From positions 6,902,170-6,966,169 of the forward strand of contig NC_021985.1 of assembly GCF_000444875.1 (NCBI RefSeq): a stretch of 64,000 bases of DNA. The letters run 5' to 3'. Below the pieces are notes generated by a model that was given only the letters and a program-made list of their open reading frames with translations, was not told the origin of the DNA and searched no databases. This DNA is from Streptomyces collinus Tu 365. GTDB taxonomy: Bacteria; Actinomycetota; Actinomycetes; Streptomycetales; Streptomycetaceae. This document shows, in pieces, positions 1 through 8,262 of the stretch (positions within the stretch are counted from its first letter, which is position 1; every line of letters begins with the position of its first letter). The position numbers and the translations under genes are program-made.

Positions 1-1381
1 TCTACCGGTGCATGGTCACCGGCGAACCGGTGCTCGTCCCGCTGGTCACCGAGGAACTGGGTACCGCATCTCCGGCGAGTTCGAGAAGCGCGACCTCAGG
101 CCGCTGATCAACGGGCGCTCCCTGCTGATCGTCCCGCTCAAGGCGCGCAACGTCGTCCTCGGCTTCATGGTCCTCATGCGCCGCCCGGACCGGGCGGCGT
201 TCGACGACATGGACCGCACCACCGGCGCCGAACTCGCCGCCCGCGCCGGGCTCGTGCTCGACAACGCGCGCATGTACACCTACCAGGAGAACGTCGCCGA
301 CACCCTCCAGGACAGCATGCTGCCGCAGGTCGCGCCGCGGACGGCGGGCTGTGACGTGGCGACCCGCTACCTGCCCGGCACCCGGCTCGGCCGGATCGGC
401 GGCGACTGGTTCGACAGCATCAAGCTGCCCGGCTCGCGCACCGCCCTCGTGGTCGGCGACGTCATGGGCCACGGCCTCAACTCCGCCGCCATGATGGGCC
501 AGTTGCGCACGGCCGTGCAGACCATGGCCGCCCTGGAGACCCCGCCCGCGCAACTCCTGCGCAACCTGGACGACCTGGCCCGCAGACTGGGCGAGAACTA
601 CCTCGCCACCTGCCTGTACGCGGTCTACGACCCGATCCGCGGCGAACTGCACCTCGCCAACGCCGGACACATCCCGCCGGTCCTGGTGCGGGCCGAGGAC
701 GGCCGCAGCGAACTGCTCGACCTGCCCACCGGTGCGCCCATAGGCGTCGGGGGTGTCCCGTTCGAGTCCACCGTCGTCCGCGTCCGCCCCGGCGACCGGC
801 TGGTGCTGTGCACCGACGGACTGGTCGAGGTGCGCGGCTGCGACATCGGCGAGGGCCTCGCCGCGCTCTGCGAGTCCGCCGCCCACCCCGCCGCGTCGAT
901 GGACGCCGCCTGCGACACCATCATCCGCGCGCTGAACACCCGCGGCGGCCGCAAGGACGACGTCGCCCTGCTCATGGCCCGGCTCAACGGCATCCCCGCC
1001 GACCACGTCGCCGAGTGGCGCCTCGACGCCGACCCGCGCGAAGCGGGACGGGCCCGGCGCCTGGTCGGCGAGCGGCTGCGCGCCTGGGGCCTGCCGCAGG
1101 CCGTGGAGACGGCACAGCTGCTGGTCAGCGAGGTCGTCACCAACGCCGTGCGGTACGGCGGCGGCGGTCCGGTCGGACTGCGGGTGGTCCGCACCGACGC
1201 GCTGCTGTTCGAGGTCACCGACGACGAGCCGGGCCTGCCCGCCATGCTCTCCGCCGGACCGTACGACGAGGCGGGCCGCGGCCTGCGGGTGGTGACCCGG
1301 CTGGCCCGCGAGTGGGGTGCCAGCGCCACCGGTCACCGCAAGACCGTCTGGTTCGAACAGGCCGTCGGCACAGGGCCGTGA
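1..1381 (+). CDS. GAF-SpoIIE (PP2C) phosphatase with C-terminal HATPase domain, 5' partial, apparent frame break
   Basis: This is a regulatory protein phosphatase of the Streptomyces RsbU/SpoIIE type, likely acting on phosphorylated anti-anti-sigma factors. The visible part runs from the end of a GAF-like domain (VPLKARNVVLGF, then MDRTTGAELAARAGLVLDNA) through the PP2C/SpoIIE domain (GGDWFD, GDVMGHG, NAGHIPP, CTDGLVE, DDVALL) to a C-terminal anti-sigma HATPase_c domain (VSEVVTNAVRYG, GRGLRVV). The N-terminus lies outside the window. Before about base 61 the sensible reading (VTGEPVLVPLVTEELG) is in the frame starting at base 3. Downstream the coding frame is that of base 62 (YRISGEFEKRDLRP). 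The two are joined only if one base is missing in the G run at 59-61. The GTG at base 8 is therefore not a credible start. The family and domain calls are secure. Whether the break is a real mutation or a sequencing error cannot be told here. Confidence 0.85.
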   Translation, partial: LPVHGHRRTGARPAGHRGTGYRISGEFEKRDLRPLINGRSLLIVPLKARNVVLGFMVLMRRPDRAAFDDMDRTTGAELAARAGLVLDNARMYTYQENVADTLQDSMLPQVAPRTAGCDVATRYLPGTRLGRIGGDWFDSIKLPGSRTALVVGDVMGHGLNSAAMMGQLRTAVQTMAALETPPAQLLRNLDDLARRLGENYLATCLYAVYDPIRGELHLANAGHIPPVLVRAEDGRSELLDLPTGAPIGVGGVPFESTVVRVRPGDRLVLCTDGLVEVRGCDIGEGLAALCESAAHPAASMDAACDTIIRALNTRGGRKDDVALLMARLNGIPADHVAEWRLDADPREAGRARRLVGERLRAWGLPQAVETAQLLVSEVVTNAVRYGGGGPVGLRVVRTDALLFEVTDDEPGLPAMLSAGPYDEAGRGLRVVTRLAREWGASATGHRKTVWFEQAVGTGP

Positions 1382-1413
1382 ACGGCGGCCGGGCACGCCG
1401 AACGGTGGCCCGA

Positions 1414-1445
1414 GGCCGTACATCAAGTGAAGGTGGTGTACGGCC
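1414..1445. terminator. Inverted repeat, likely terminator of the phosphatase gene
   Basis: Perfect 9-bp arms, GGCCGTACA (1414-1422) and TGTACGGCC (1437-1445), lie 33 bases after the phosphatase stop. The stem can extend inward by three more pairs, one of them a T-G wobble. There is no T tract, which is common for Streptomyces terminators. Because it also lies upstream of the methyltransferase start, it could instead be an operator. Confidence 0.5.
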
Positions 1446-1507
1446 CCTTGCCCCACGCCCGGCCGTCGCGATATCCCGATCACGGAACCGACCGTGGGGA
1501 GATCGCG

Positions 1508-2242
1508 ATGAACGTCGTCTCGGACAACTACCGTGACAACTGGGAGAGTTACTGGCGTGGGACCTCCGACGCCCCGGGCGAGGCCATCTGGGACGCCGAC
1601 CCCTCGCTGACCGCCGGACCGCACAGCGAACTGCTGCTCCCCCACGCGGACGCCACGCGCACCGTCGTGGACCTCGGCTGCGGCAACGGCACCCAGACCC
1701 GTTACCTCGCCACCCGGTTCGCGCGCGCCGTCGGCGTCGACCTCTCGCACGCGGCCGTCGAGCACGCCCGCCGCGCCGCCGAGAAGGCCGCGGACGGGAC
1801 GTCCGTCGAGTTCCACCAGCTCGACCTGACCGACGCCGCCGCCGTCGAGGCCCTGCACGACAGGCTCGGCGACAGCAACGTCTACATGCGGGCCGTCATC
1901 CACCAGAGCGAACCGGCCGCACGCCCCCTGGTCGCGGCCGCCGTCGCCCGGCTCATCGGTACCCGGGGCCGCGCCTTCGTCGTGGAACTGACCTCCGCCT
2001 CCCGGGACGTCCTGCGGCAGGCGGCGGACGGCCCCGACGGCCCCGGCCCCAAGCTGCGCCGGGTCTTCGACCACCACCTCAAGCCCGCCGACGCCGACGA
2101 CGAGGAGATCCCGCGCCTGCTCGCCGAGGCCGGCCTGAGGATCCTCGCCGAGGGCGGGACGACCCTGCCGCAGACCGAACACCTCGCCGACGGCACCCGT
2201 ATCGACCTCCCGGCCCACTGGTTCGTCCTCGCCGCGCACTGA
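1508..2242 (+). CDS. Class I SAM-dependent methyltransferase
   Basis: A 244-residue cytosolic methyltransferase of the Methyltransf_25 type. The SAM-binding motif I is DLGCGNGTQT, followed by GVDLS at the end of strand 2 and a DLTD segment. The substrate is not evident. I chose the ATG at 1508 because GGGGAG lies just upstream and because the longer reading from GTG 1427 adds a non-conserved stretch that runs through the inverted repeat at 1414-1445. The gene stands alone and is followed by a strong hairpin. Confidence 0.85.
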   Translation: MNVVSDNYRDNWESYWRGTSDAPGEAIWDADPSLTAGPHSELLLPHADATRTVVDLGCGNGTQTRYLATRFARAVGVDLSHAAVEHARRAAEKAADGTSVEFHQLDLTDAAAVEALHDRLGDSNVYMRAVIHQSEPAARPLVAAAVARLIGTRGRAFVVELTSASRDVLRQAADGPDGPGPKLRRVFDHHLKPADADDEEIPRLLAEAGLRILAEGGTTLPQTEHLADGTRIDLPAHWFVLAAH

Positions 2243-2258
2243 CACCGCCCGCCCCGCT

Positions 2259-2294
2259 CCGGGCCCGGGACCGCGCGAGCGGACCCGGGCCCGG
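2259..2294. terminator. Hairpin terminator with GNRA loop
   Basis: An 11-bp perfect stem (CCGGGCCCGGG with its complement), one A-A mismatch, then CCGC/GCGG closing a GCGA tetraloop, 16 bases after the methyltransferase stop. There is no T tract. Confidence 0.7.
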
Positions 2295-2403
2295 CGGACT
2301 TCCTCGCTCCGGCCGTGACGAAGCCGTGTCCCACCGGCGGTACCGCTGCCCGGGCGTGCCGCTCACCGGCCTCGGGCGGCCCTGACGACGTGGCCCGCCG
2401 TCG

Positions 2404-2440
2404 TAGCCTGCCGGGGCCGCGACGCGTAACGTGACGCGGC
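2404..2440 (+). promoter_or_regulatory. Possible promoter giving a leaderless mRNA for the peptidase operon
   Basis: A -10-like TAACGT at 2427-2432 ends eight bases before the ATG at 2441, and no Shine-Dalgarno sequence precedes that ATG. This is the spacing expected if transcription starts at or next to the start codon. The -35 region is weak. Confidence 0.35.
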
Positions 2441-3274
2441 ATGAAGATCCTCATCAGCGCGGACATGGAGGGCGCCACCGGGGTCACCTGGCCGGCCGAC
2501 GTGCTGCCCGGGACGCCTCAGTGGGAGCGCTGCCGTTCGATGTTCACCTCGGACGTGAACGCGGCCGCCCTCGGCTTCTTCGACGGCGGCGCCGACCAGG
2601 TGCTCGTCAACGAGGCCCACTGGTCCATGCGCAACCTGCTCCTGGAACGCCTCGACGACCGGGTCGAGATGCTCACCGGACGGCACAAGACGCTGTCCAT
2701 GGTGGAGGGCGTCCAGCACGGCGACGTCGACGGCATCGCCTTCGTCGGCTACCACACCGGCGCCGGGACGGAGGGCGTCCTCGCCCACACCTACCTGGCC
2801 AACCAGATCACCGGGGTGTGGCTGAACGGCGTCCGGGCGAGCGAGGGTCTGCTGAACGCGCACGTCGTCGCCGAGTACGGCGTCCCGGTGGTGCTCTTCA
2901 CCGGCGACGACCTGGCCTGCGAGGACGCGCTCGGCTACGCGCCCGGAGCGCTGAAGGTCGCGGTCAAGGACCACGTGTCCCGCTACGCGGCGGTCTGCCG
3001 CACGCCGGCCAGGACCGCCGCCGACATCCGCGCGGCCGCCGAGGAGGCCGCGCGGCTCGCCGTCCGGCACGAGCCCGTGCACGCCGGGCCGTTCACCGTC
3101 GCCGTCGAGTTCGACGCCGAGCACCTGGCGATGGCGGCGACCGTCGTCCCGGGCGTGGCCCGCACCGGCGAACGGAAGGTGGCGTACACCAGCGACACCA
3201 TGTACGAGGGAATCCGGACCTTCAAGGCGGTCACCACGATCGTCTCGGCCGCGGTGGAGGAGCAGTATGGCTGA
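2441..3274 (+). CDS. M55 family D-aminopeptidase (DppA-like)
   Basis: A 277-residue zinc D-aminopeptidase of family M55, whose archetype is Bacillus DppA, which releases D-amino acids from short peptides. The expected metal ligands line up: Asp8 and Glu10 in ISADMEG, His60 in NEAHW, His105 in GYHTG and Glu135 in RASEG. His116 corresponds to the catalytic histidine of DppA. Length matches the family. It is the first gene of a four-gene operon and overlaps the M20 gene by 8 bases, so the two are probably translationally coupled. No signal peptide is visible, so it should act on imported or recycled peptides in the cytosol. The exact substrate is inference. Confidence 0.9.
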   Translation: MKILISADMEGATGVTWPADVLPGTPQWERCRSMFTSDVNAAALGFFDGGADQVLVNEAHWSMRNLLLERLDDRVEMLTGRHKTLSMVEGVQHGDVDGIAFVGYHTGAGTEGVLAHTYLANQITGVWLNGVRASEGLLNAHVVAEYGVPVVLFTGDDLACEDALGYAPGALKVAVKDHVSRYAAVCRTPARTAADIRAAAEEAARLAVRHEPVHAGPFTVAVEFDAEHLAMAATVVPGVARTGERKVAYTSDTMYEGIRTFKAVTTIVSAAVEEQYG

Positions 3275-4571
3275 CCAGCAGGCACTGGACGAGGTGGTCG
3301 AGTTCACCTCCGGGCTGATCCGAATCGACACCACCAACCGGGGCGGCGGCGACTGCCGGGAGCGGCCCGCCGCCGAGTACGCGGCCGAGCGGCTGGCCGG
3401 TGCGGGCCTGGAGCCCCTGATGCTGGAGCGGACCCCCGGGCGCACCAACGTCGTGGCCCGGATCGCGGGCACCGACCCGTCCGCCGACGCCCTGCTCGTC
3501 CACGGCCACCTGGACGTGGTGCCGGCCGAGGCGGCCGACTGGAGCGTCGACCCGTTCTCGGGGGAGATCCGCGACGGTGTGGTGTGGGGGCGCGGCGCCG
3601 TCGACATGAAGAACATGGACGCGATGATCCTCGCGGTCGTCCGCTCCTGGGCCCGGCAGGGACTGCGGCCCCGCCGGGACGTCGTCGTCGCCTTCACCGC
3701 CGACGAGGAGGCCAGCGCCGAGGACGGCTCCGGTTTCCTCGCCGACGAGCACCCCGGGCTCTTCGAGGGCTGCACCGAGGGCGTCAGCGAATCGGGTGCC
3801 TTCACCTTCCACGACGGGGCGGGCCGGCAGCTTTACCCGATCGCGGCGGGGGAGCGCGGCACCGGCTGGCTGAAGCTCACCGCGCGCGGCCGCGCCGGAC
3901 ACGGCTCCAAGGTCAACAGGGAGAACGCGGTGACCCGGCTCGCCGCCGCCGTCACCCGTATCGGCGAGCACCAGTGGCCGCTGCGGCTCACCCCGACCGT
4001 ACGGGCCGCCCTCACCGAACTCGCCACGCTCCACGGCATCGACCCGGACCTCACCGACGTGGACCGGCTGCTGGAGAAGCTGGGCCCGGCCGCCAAGCTG
4101 GTCGAGGCCACCCTCCGCAACAGCAGCAACCCCACCATGCTGGAGGCCGGCTACAAGCTGAACGTCATCCCGGGCGAGGCGGTCGCCTTCGTGGACGGGC
4201 GCTACCTGCCGGGCGGCGAGGAGGAGTTCCGCACCACCCTGGACCGGCTCACCGGCCCGGACGTGGACTGGGAGTTCGCGCACCGCGAGGTCGCCCTCCA
4301 GGCGCCGGTGGACTCGCCGACGTACGCGCGGATGCGCGCGGCCGTCGAGGAGTTCGCGCCCGAGGGGCACGTGGTGCCGTACTGCATGTCCGGCGGCACC
4401 GACGCCAAGCAGTTCTCGCGGCTCGGCATCACCGGCTATGGCTTCGCCCCGCTGAAGCTGCCCGAGGACCTCGACTACCAGGCGCTGTTCCACGGCGTCG
4501 ACGAGCGGGTGCCCGTCGAGGCCCTGCACTTCGGCGTCCGGGTCCTCGACCGCTTCCTGCGGACGGCCTGA
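3267..4571 (+). CDS. M20 family metallopeptidase
   Basis: A 434-residue M20/M25/M40 dizinc exopeptidase or amidohydrolase. The co-catalytic zinc motifs are clear: VHGHLDVV (first His and Asp), GRGAVDMKNMD (bridging Asp), TADEEAS (catalytic Glu-Glu), and a late LFHGVDERV His. It is cytosolic, with no signal peptide. The ATG at 3267 sits inside the end of the M55 gene. Family M20 covers dipeptidases, carboxypeptidases and deacylases, so specificity is open. Its neighbours suggest that it finishes off peptides opened by the M55 and S66 enzymes. Confidence 0.9.
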   Translation: MADQQALDEVVEFTSGLIRIDTTNRGGGDCRERPAAEYAAERLAGAGLEPLMLERTPGRTNVVARIAGTDPSADALLVHGHLDVVPAEAADWSVDPFSGEIRDGVVWGRGAVDMKNMDAMILAVVRSWARQGLRPRRDVVVAFTADEEASAEDGSGFLADEHPGLFEGCTEGVSESGAFTFHDGAGRQLYPIAAGERGTGWLKLTARGRAGHGSKVNRENAVTRLAAAVTRIGEHQWPLRLTPTVRAALTELATLHGIDPDLTDVDRLLEKLGPAAKLVEATLRNSSNPTMLEAGYKLNVIPGEAVAFVDGRYLPGGEEEFRTTLDRLTGPDVDWEFAHREVALQAPVDSPTYARMRAAVEEFAPEGHVVPYCMSGGTDAKQFSRLGITGYGFAPLKLPEDLDYQALFHGVDERVPVEALHFGVRVLDRFLRTA

Positions 4572-4574
4572 GCG

Positions 4575-4658
4575 ATGGGGGAGGAGACGGCGCGGAAGAC
4601 GACGCGGAAGACGACGCGGGAGATGACGGGGAAGATGACGCAGGAGATGGGGGAGGAC
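4575..4658 (+). repeat. Short purine-rich tandem repeat between M20 and S9 genes
   Basis: The 84 bases hold repeated variants of the 12-mer CGGAAGACGACG followed by related GATGACG units. The stretch is open in the S9 frame (ATG at 4575) and would add a low-complexity tail rich in Thr, Lys, Arg, Glu and Met. Most likely it is a variable spacer rather than coding sequence. Confidence 0.55.
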
Positions 4659-6635
4659 ATGGCGGACGGGACGGGGGACGGGACGGTCGCGGCGGCCTAC
4701 GGGTCGTGGCCCTCGCCCGTCGACGCGGCACTGGCCGCCGCGCACGGCGGCGGCCCGCAGTGGGTCGGCTTCGTCGGGGACGAGGTGTGGTGGACCGAAC
4801 CCCGGCCCGCCGAGGGCGGCCGCCGGGCGCTGGTGCGCCGCACCGCCGACGGCACCGAGCGCTCGGTGCTGCCCGCGCCGTGGAACGTGCGCAGCCGGGT
4901 CATCGAGTACGGCGGCCGGCCCTGGGCCGGAGTGGTCCGGGGCGGCGTGCCGCTGATCGTGTTCACCGACTTCGCCGACCAGCGGCTGTACCGGTACGAG
5001 CCCGGCGGCGAGCCGCGCCCGCTGACCCCGGTGTCCGCGGTGGGCGGCGGGCTGCGCTGGGCGGAACCGCGGGTGGACCTCGTGCGCGGCGAGGTGTGGT
5101 GCGTCCTGGAGGAGTTCACCGGCCCCGGTGCCGGCGACGTGCGGCGCGTCCTGGCCGCCGTCCCGCTGGACGGCTCGGCCGCCGGCGACCGGTCCGCCGT
5201 GCGGGAGCTCACCGAGGAGCGGCACCGGTTCGTCACCGGGCCCCGGCTCTCGCCGGACGGCCGCCGGGCCGCCTGGCTCGGCTGGGACCATCCCCGGATG
5301 CCCTGGGACGGCACGGAGCTGCTGGTCGGCGAGGTCGGTGACGACGGCAGACTGCATACCGTCCACACGGTCGCCGGCGGACCGCAGGAGTCCGTCGCGC
5401 AGGTGGAGTGGTCCCGGGACGGGCGGCTGCTGTACGCGAGCGACCGCGGCGGCTGGTGGAACCTGTACCGGGACGGCACCCCGCTGTGCCGGCGCGAGGA
5501 GGAGTTCGCCGGGCCGCTGTGGATGCTGGGCCTGAGCTGGTTCGCCCCGTTGGACAACGGGCTGCTGGCGGTCGTCCACGGCAAGGGGGCCGCGGCACTC
5601 GGCATACTCGATCCCGAGACCGGCGAGGTCGTGGACGCCGCCGGGCCCTGGACCGAGTTCGGGTCCACCCTGTCGGCCCACGGCGACCGGGTGGTCGCGG
5701 TCGGCGCCGGTCCGCGCACCGCCCCCGAGGTGGTCGAGCTGGACGCCCGCAGCGGGCGCGCCCGCGCCGTCGGCGCCCTGCACCACGACCCGGTCGACCC
5801 GGCGTACTACCCCGAGCCGCACAGCCGCACCTTCACCGGACCCGGCGGCCGCGAGGTGCACGCGCACGTCTACCCGCCGCACCACCCCGCCCGCACCGGA
5901 CCCGCCGGCGAACTGCCGCCGTACGTCGTCCGGGCGCACGGCGGTCCCACCAGCCGGGTGCCGCAGGTGCTGGACCTGGAGATCGCCTACTTCACCTCGC
6001 GCGGCATCGGCGTCGTCGAGGTGAATTACGGCGGCTCCACCGGATACGGCCGCGCCTACCGGGAGCGGCTGCGCGAGCAGTGGGGCGTCGTCGACGTCGA
6101 GGACTGCGCGGCCGTCGCGCGGGCCCTGGCCGAGGAGGGCACCGCGGACCCCGACCGGCTCGCCGTCCGGGGCGGCAGCGCGGGCGGCTGGACCACCGCC
6201 GCCTCCCTGACCGGCACCGACGTCTACGCCTGCGGCACGATCATCTACCCCGTCCTCGACCTCACCACCTGGGGGCCGGGGGAGACCCACGACTTCGAGT
6301 CGCGGTACCTGGACTCCCTGATCGGGCCGCGCGATGAGGTGGCCGACCGGTACGCCGAACGCTCGCCCACCGCGCACGCCGACCGGCTCTCGGTGCCGTT
6401 CGTGATGCTCCAGGGCCTGGACGACGTGATCTGCCCGCCCGCCCAGAGCGAGCGCTTCCTCGCCGCGGTCGAGGGCCGGGGCGTGCCGCACGCCTACCTC
6501 ACCTTCGAGGGTGAGGGGCACGGGTTCCGCCGGTCCGACACCATGGTGCGCGCCCTGGAGGCCGAACTGTCCTTGTACGCGCAGGTGTTCGGCCTGGACG
6601 TGCCCGGCCTGCCGAAGCTGGAGCTGCGCCCGTGA
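4659..6635 (+). CDS. S9 family prolyl oligopeptidase / acyl-peptide hydrolase
   Basis: A 658-residue serine peptidase with an N-terminal beta-propeller and a C-terminal alpha/beta-hydrolase domain. The nucleophile is Ser507 in GGSAGG. The acid lies in GLDDVICPP and the histidine in EGHGF. Such enzymes cut short oligopeptides after proline or remove N-acyl amino acids. No signal peptide is visible. I prefer the ATG at 4659, which has GGGGGAGG just upstream, over the ATG at 4575, which would add a repetitive 28-residue extension. The S66 GTG start overlaps its stop. Confidence 0.88.
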   Translation: MADGTGDGTVAAAYGSWPSPVDAALAAAHGGGPQWVGFVGDEVWWTEPRPAEGGRRALVRRTADGTERSVLPAPWNVRSRVIEYGGRPWAGVVRGGVPLIVFTDFADQRLYRYEPGGEPRPLTPVSAVGGGLRWAEPRVDLVRGEVWCVLEEFTGPGAGDVRRVLAAVPLDGSAAGDRSAVRELTEERHRFVTGPRLSPDGRRAAWLGWDHPRMPWDGTELLVGEVGDDGRLHTVHTVAGGPQESVAQVEWSRDGRLLYASDRGGWWNLYRDGTPLCRREEEFAGPLWMLGLSWFAPLDNGLLAVVHGKGAAALGILDPETGEVVDAAGPWTEFGSTLSAHGDRVVAVGAGPRTAPEVVELDARSGRARAVGALHHDPVDPAYYPEPHSRTFTGPGGREVHAHVYPPHHPARTGPAGELPPYVVRAHGGPTSRVPQVLDLEIAYFTSRGIGVVEVNYGGSTGYGRAYRERLREQWGVVDVEDCAAVARALAEEGTADPDRLAVRGGSAGGWTTAASLTGTDVYACGTIIYPVLDLTTWGPGETHDFESRYLDSLIGPRDEVADRYAERSPTAHADRLSVPFVMLQGLDDVICPPAQSERFLAAVEGRGVPHAYLTFEGEGHGFRRSDTMVRALEAELSLYAQVFGLDVPGLPKLELRP

Positions 6636-7555
6636 AGGAGCTGACGCGGCCGGCCCGGCTGGCGCCGGGCGCACGCGTGGCCGTGGTGGCCACCAGCGGC
6701 CCGGTGCCCGAGGAGCGCCTGCAGGCGGGCCTCGACGTGCTGCGCGGCTGGGACCTCGACCCGGTGGCCGGCCCCCATGTACTGGACCGGCACCGGGAGT
6801 TCGGCTACCTGGCGGGCACGGACGCGGACCGCGCCGCCGACCTGCAGAACGCATGGTGCGACCCGTCGGTGGACGCGGTGCTGTGCGCCCGCGGCGGGTA
6901 CGGGGCGCAGCGCATGGTCGACCTGCTGGACTGGGAGGCGATGCGCGCGGCCGGCCCGAAGGTGTTCGTCGGCTTCAGCGACCTCACCGTCCTGCACGAG
7001 GCGTTCGCCACCCGGCTCGGGCTCGCCACGCTGCACGGCCCGATGGCGGCGGGGATCGACTTCGTCAAGAACGAGCGCGCCCAGACGCATCTGCGGGCCA
7101 CCCTCTTCGCTCCGGAGTCCGTCCGCACCCTGGCCTGCGGCGGCGGTGCCCTGGTGCCCGGCCGGGCCCGCGGGGTCACCCTGGGCGGCTGTCTGTCGCT
7201 GCTCGCCGCCGAGCTCGGCACCCCGCACGCCCGTCCGTCGGCGCGCGGCGGGCTGCTGTGCCTGGAGGACGTGGGCGAGGAGCCGTACGCGCTGGACCGC
7301 TTCCTCACCCAGCTGCTGCGGGCGGGGTGGCTGGACGGCGTGCACGGGCTGCTGCTCGGCTCCTGGGAGCGGTGCGGCCCCTACGAGCGGCTGCGGCCGG
7401 TGCTCGCCGACCGCCTCGGCGCGCTCGGCGTCCCCGTCGTGGAGGAGTTCGGGTTCGGGCACTGCGCCGGCGCGCTGACCGTCCCCTTCGGCGTCGCGGC
7501 CGAACTCGACGCCGACGCGGGCACGTTGACACTGGACGAGCCCGCGCTGCGCTGA
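6632..7555 (+). CDS. S66 family LD-carboxypeptidase (LdcA-like)
   Basis: A 307-residue serine carboxypeptidase of family S66. These enzymes remove the terminal D-Ala from murein tetrapeptides, and family relatives act on microcin C7. The Ser-Glu-His triad is intact: Ser116 in GFSDLT, Glu212 in LCLEDVG and His277 in GFGHC. The GTG start overlaps the S9 stop codon, making this the fourth gene of the operon. Presence of an LD-carboxypeptidase is the strongest sign that the operon handles murein-derived or other D-amino-acid peptides. Confidence 0.9.
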   Translation: MKELTRPARLAPGARVAVVATSGPVPEERLQAGLDVLRGWDLDPVAGPHVLDRHREFGYLAGTDADRAADLQNAWCDPSVDAVLCARGGYGAQRMVDLLDWEAMRAAGPKVFVGFSDLTVLHEAFATRLGLATLHGPMAAGIDFVKNERAQTHLRATLFAPESVRTLACGGGALVPGRARGVTLGGCLSLLAAELGTPHARPSARGGLLCLEDVGEEPYALDRFLTQLLRAGWLDGVHGLLLGSWERCGPYERLRPVLADRLGALGVPVVEEFGFGHCAGALTVPFGVAAELDADAGTLTLDEPALR

Positions 7556-7592
7556 CCGCGGGCGGCGCGCGCGGGCCGCGTAGGCTGGCCGG

Positions 7593-8144
7593 ATGCCGAA
7601 CCCCGCATCTCGCTACCTCGCCGAGGGCCCGCGCGTGGCCATCCGTCCCTTCACCCCGCAGGACGGGCCCGAGTTCACGGCCCGGGCCCGGCAGAGCAAG
7701 GACCTGCACCGGCCGTGGCTGTTCCCGCCGGACTCCGAGGAGGGCTACGCGGGCTACGCCGCGGCGCTCGTCGAGGACCCGGCCAGGGCCGGCTTCCTGG
7801 TGTGCGAGAAGGACACCGGGGCCATCGCCGGGTTCATCAACATCAACAACATCGTCCGGGGCGGTTTCCGGTCCGGTGCCCTCGGCTACGGCGCCTTCGC
7901 GCACGCGGCGGGCCGCGGCCTCATGCGCGAGGGCCTGGACCTGGTGATCGACCACGCCTTCGGGCCGCTCGGGCTGCACCGGCTGGAGATCAACGCGCAG
8001 CCCGGCAACACCGCGTCCATCGGGCTCGCGCGCGGCGCCGGCTTCCGTCTGGAGGGCTTCTCGCCCGACATGATTTACATCGACGGGGCCTGGCGCGACC
8101 ACGAGCGCTGGGCGCTGACGGCGGAGATGCGGCCCGCGGACTGA
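7593..8144 (+). CDS. GNAT family N-acetyltransferase (RimJ-like)
   Basis: A 183-residue acetyltransferase of the RimJ/RimL type. Typical features are the N-terminal RPFTPQD segment, the strand ending in FININNIVRG, GYGAFAHAAGRGLMREGLDLVIDHAF (acetyl-CoA binding helix region) and HRLEINAQPGNTASIGLARGAGF. The acceptor may be a protein N-terminus or a small amine and cannot be told. No Shine-Dalgarno sequence is visible, and a TAGGCT hexamer at 7581-7586 ends six bases before the ATG, so the mRNA may be leaderless. It lies 37 bases after the peptidase operon and may still be partly co-transcribed. Confidence 0.85.
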   Translation: MPNPASRYLAEGPRVAIRPFTPQDGPEFTARARQSKDLHRPWLFPPDSEEGYAGYAAALVEDPARAGFLVCEKDTGAIAGFININNIVRGGFRSGALGYGAFAHAAGRGLMREGLDLVIDHAFGPLGLHRLEINAQPGNTASIGLARGAGFRLEGFSPDMIYIDGAWRDHERWALTAEMRPAD

Positions 8145-8195
8145 CCGGTCGCGGGGCCGGGCCCGGCCGGTCCTACCGCTTCCGAAGCGCACCAC

Positions 8196-8225
8196 TTCCA
8201 AAACGACGGGAACTCGTCCTATCAT
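8196..8225 (+). promoter_or_regulatory. Candidate paa promoter
   Basis: A TTCCAA element (8196-8201) and TATCAT (8220-8225) are spaced 18 bases apart, immediately upstream of the palindromic operator. The predicted transcription start would fall inside that operator, consistent with repression. This is a visual assignment only. Confidence 0.4.
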
Positions 8226-8227
8226 GG

Positions 8228-8241
8228 ACCGAACGAACGGT
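8228..8241. promoter_or_regulatory. PaaR-type (TetR family) operator
   Basis: The palindrome ACCGAACGAACGGT fits the core ACCG-NN-CG-NN-CGGT that, as I recall, was described for the TetR-family phenylacetate repressor PaaR of Corynebacterium glutamicum. It sits 22 bases upstream of the preferred paaA start. No regulator gene lies beside the operon in this window, so the repressor would be encoded elsewhere. Confidence 0.65.
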
Positions 8242-8262
8242 CGGTTGGGATTGGTGGTAGGG

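Noticed and set aside
1..2245. A 747-codon minus-strand frame at the left edge
   Set aside because: Antisense to the phosphatase and methyltransferase genes, with no domain.
3231..6854. A 1207-codon open frame on the minus strand across the peptidase operon
   Set aside because: It is antisense to four genes with intact catalytic motifs, and its translation is low-complexity Gly/Pro/Arg/Val sequence typical of shadow frames in high-GC DNA.
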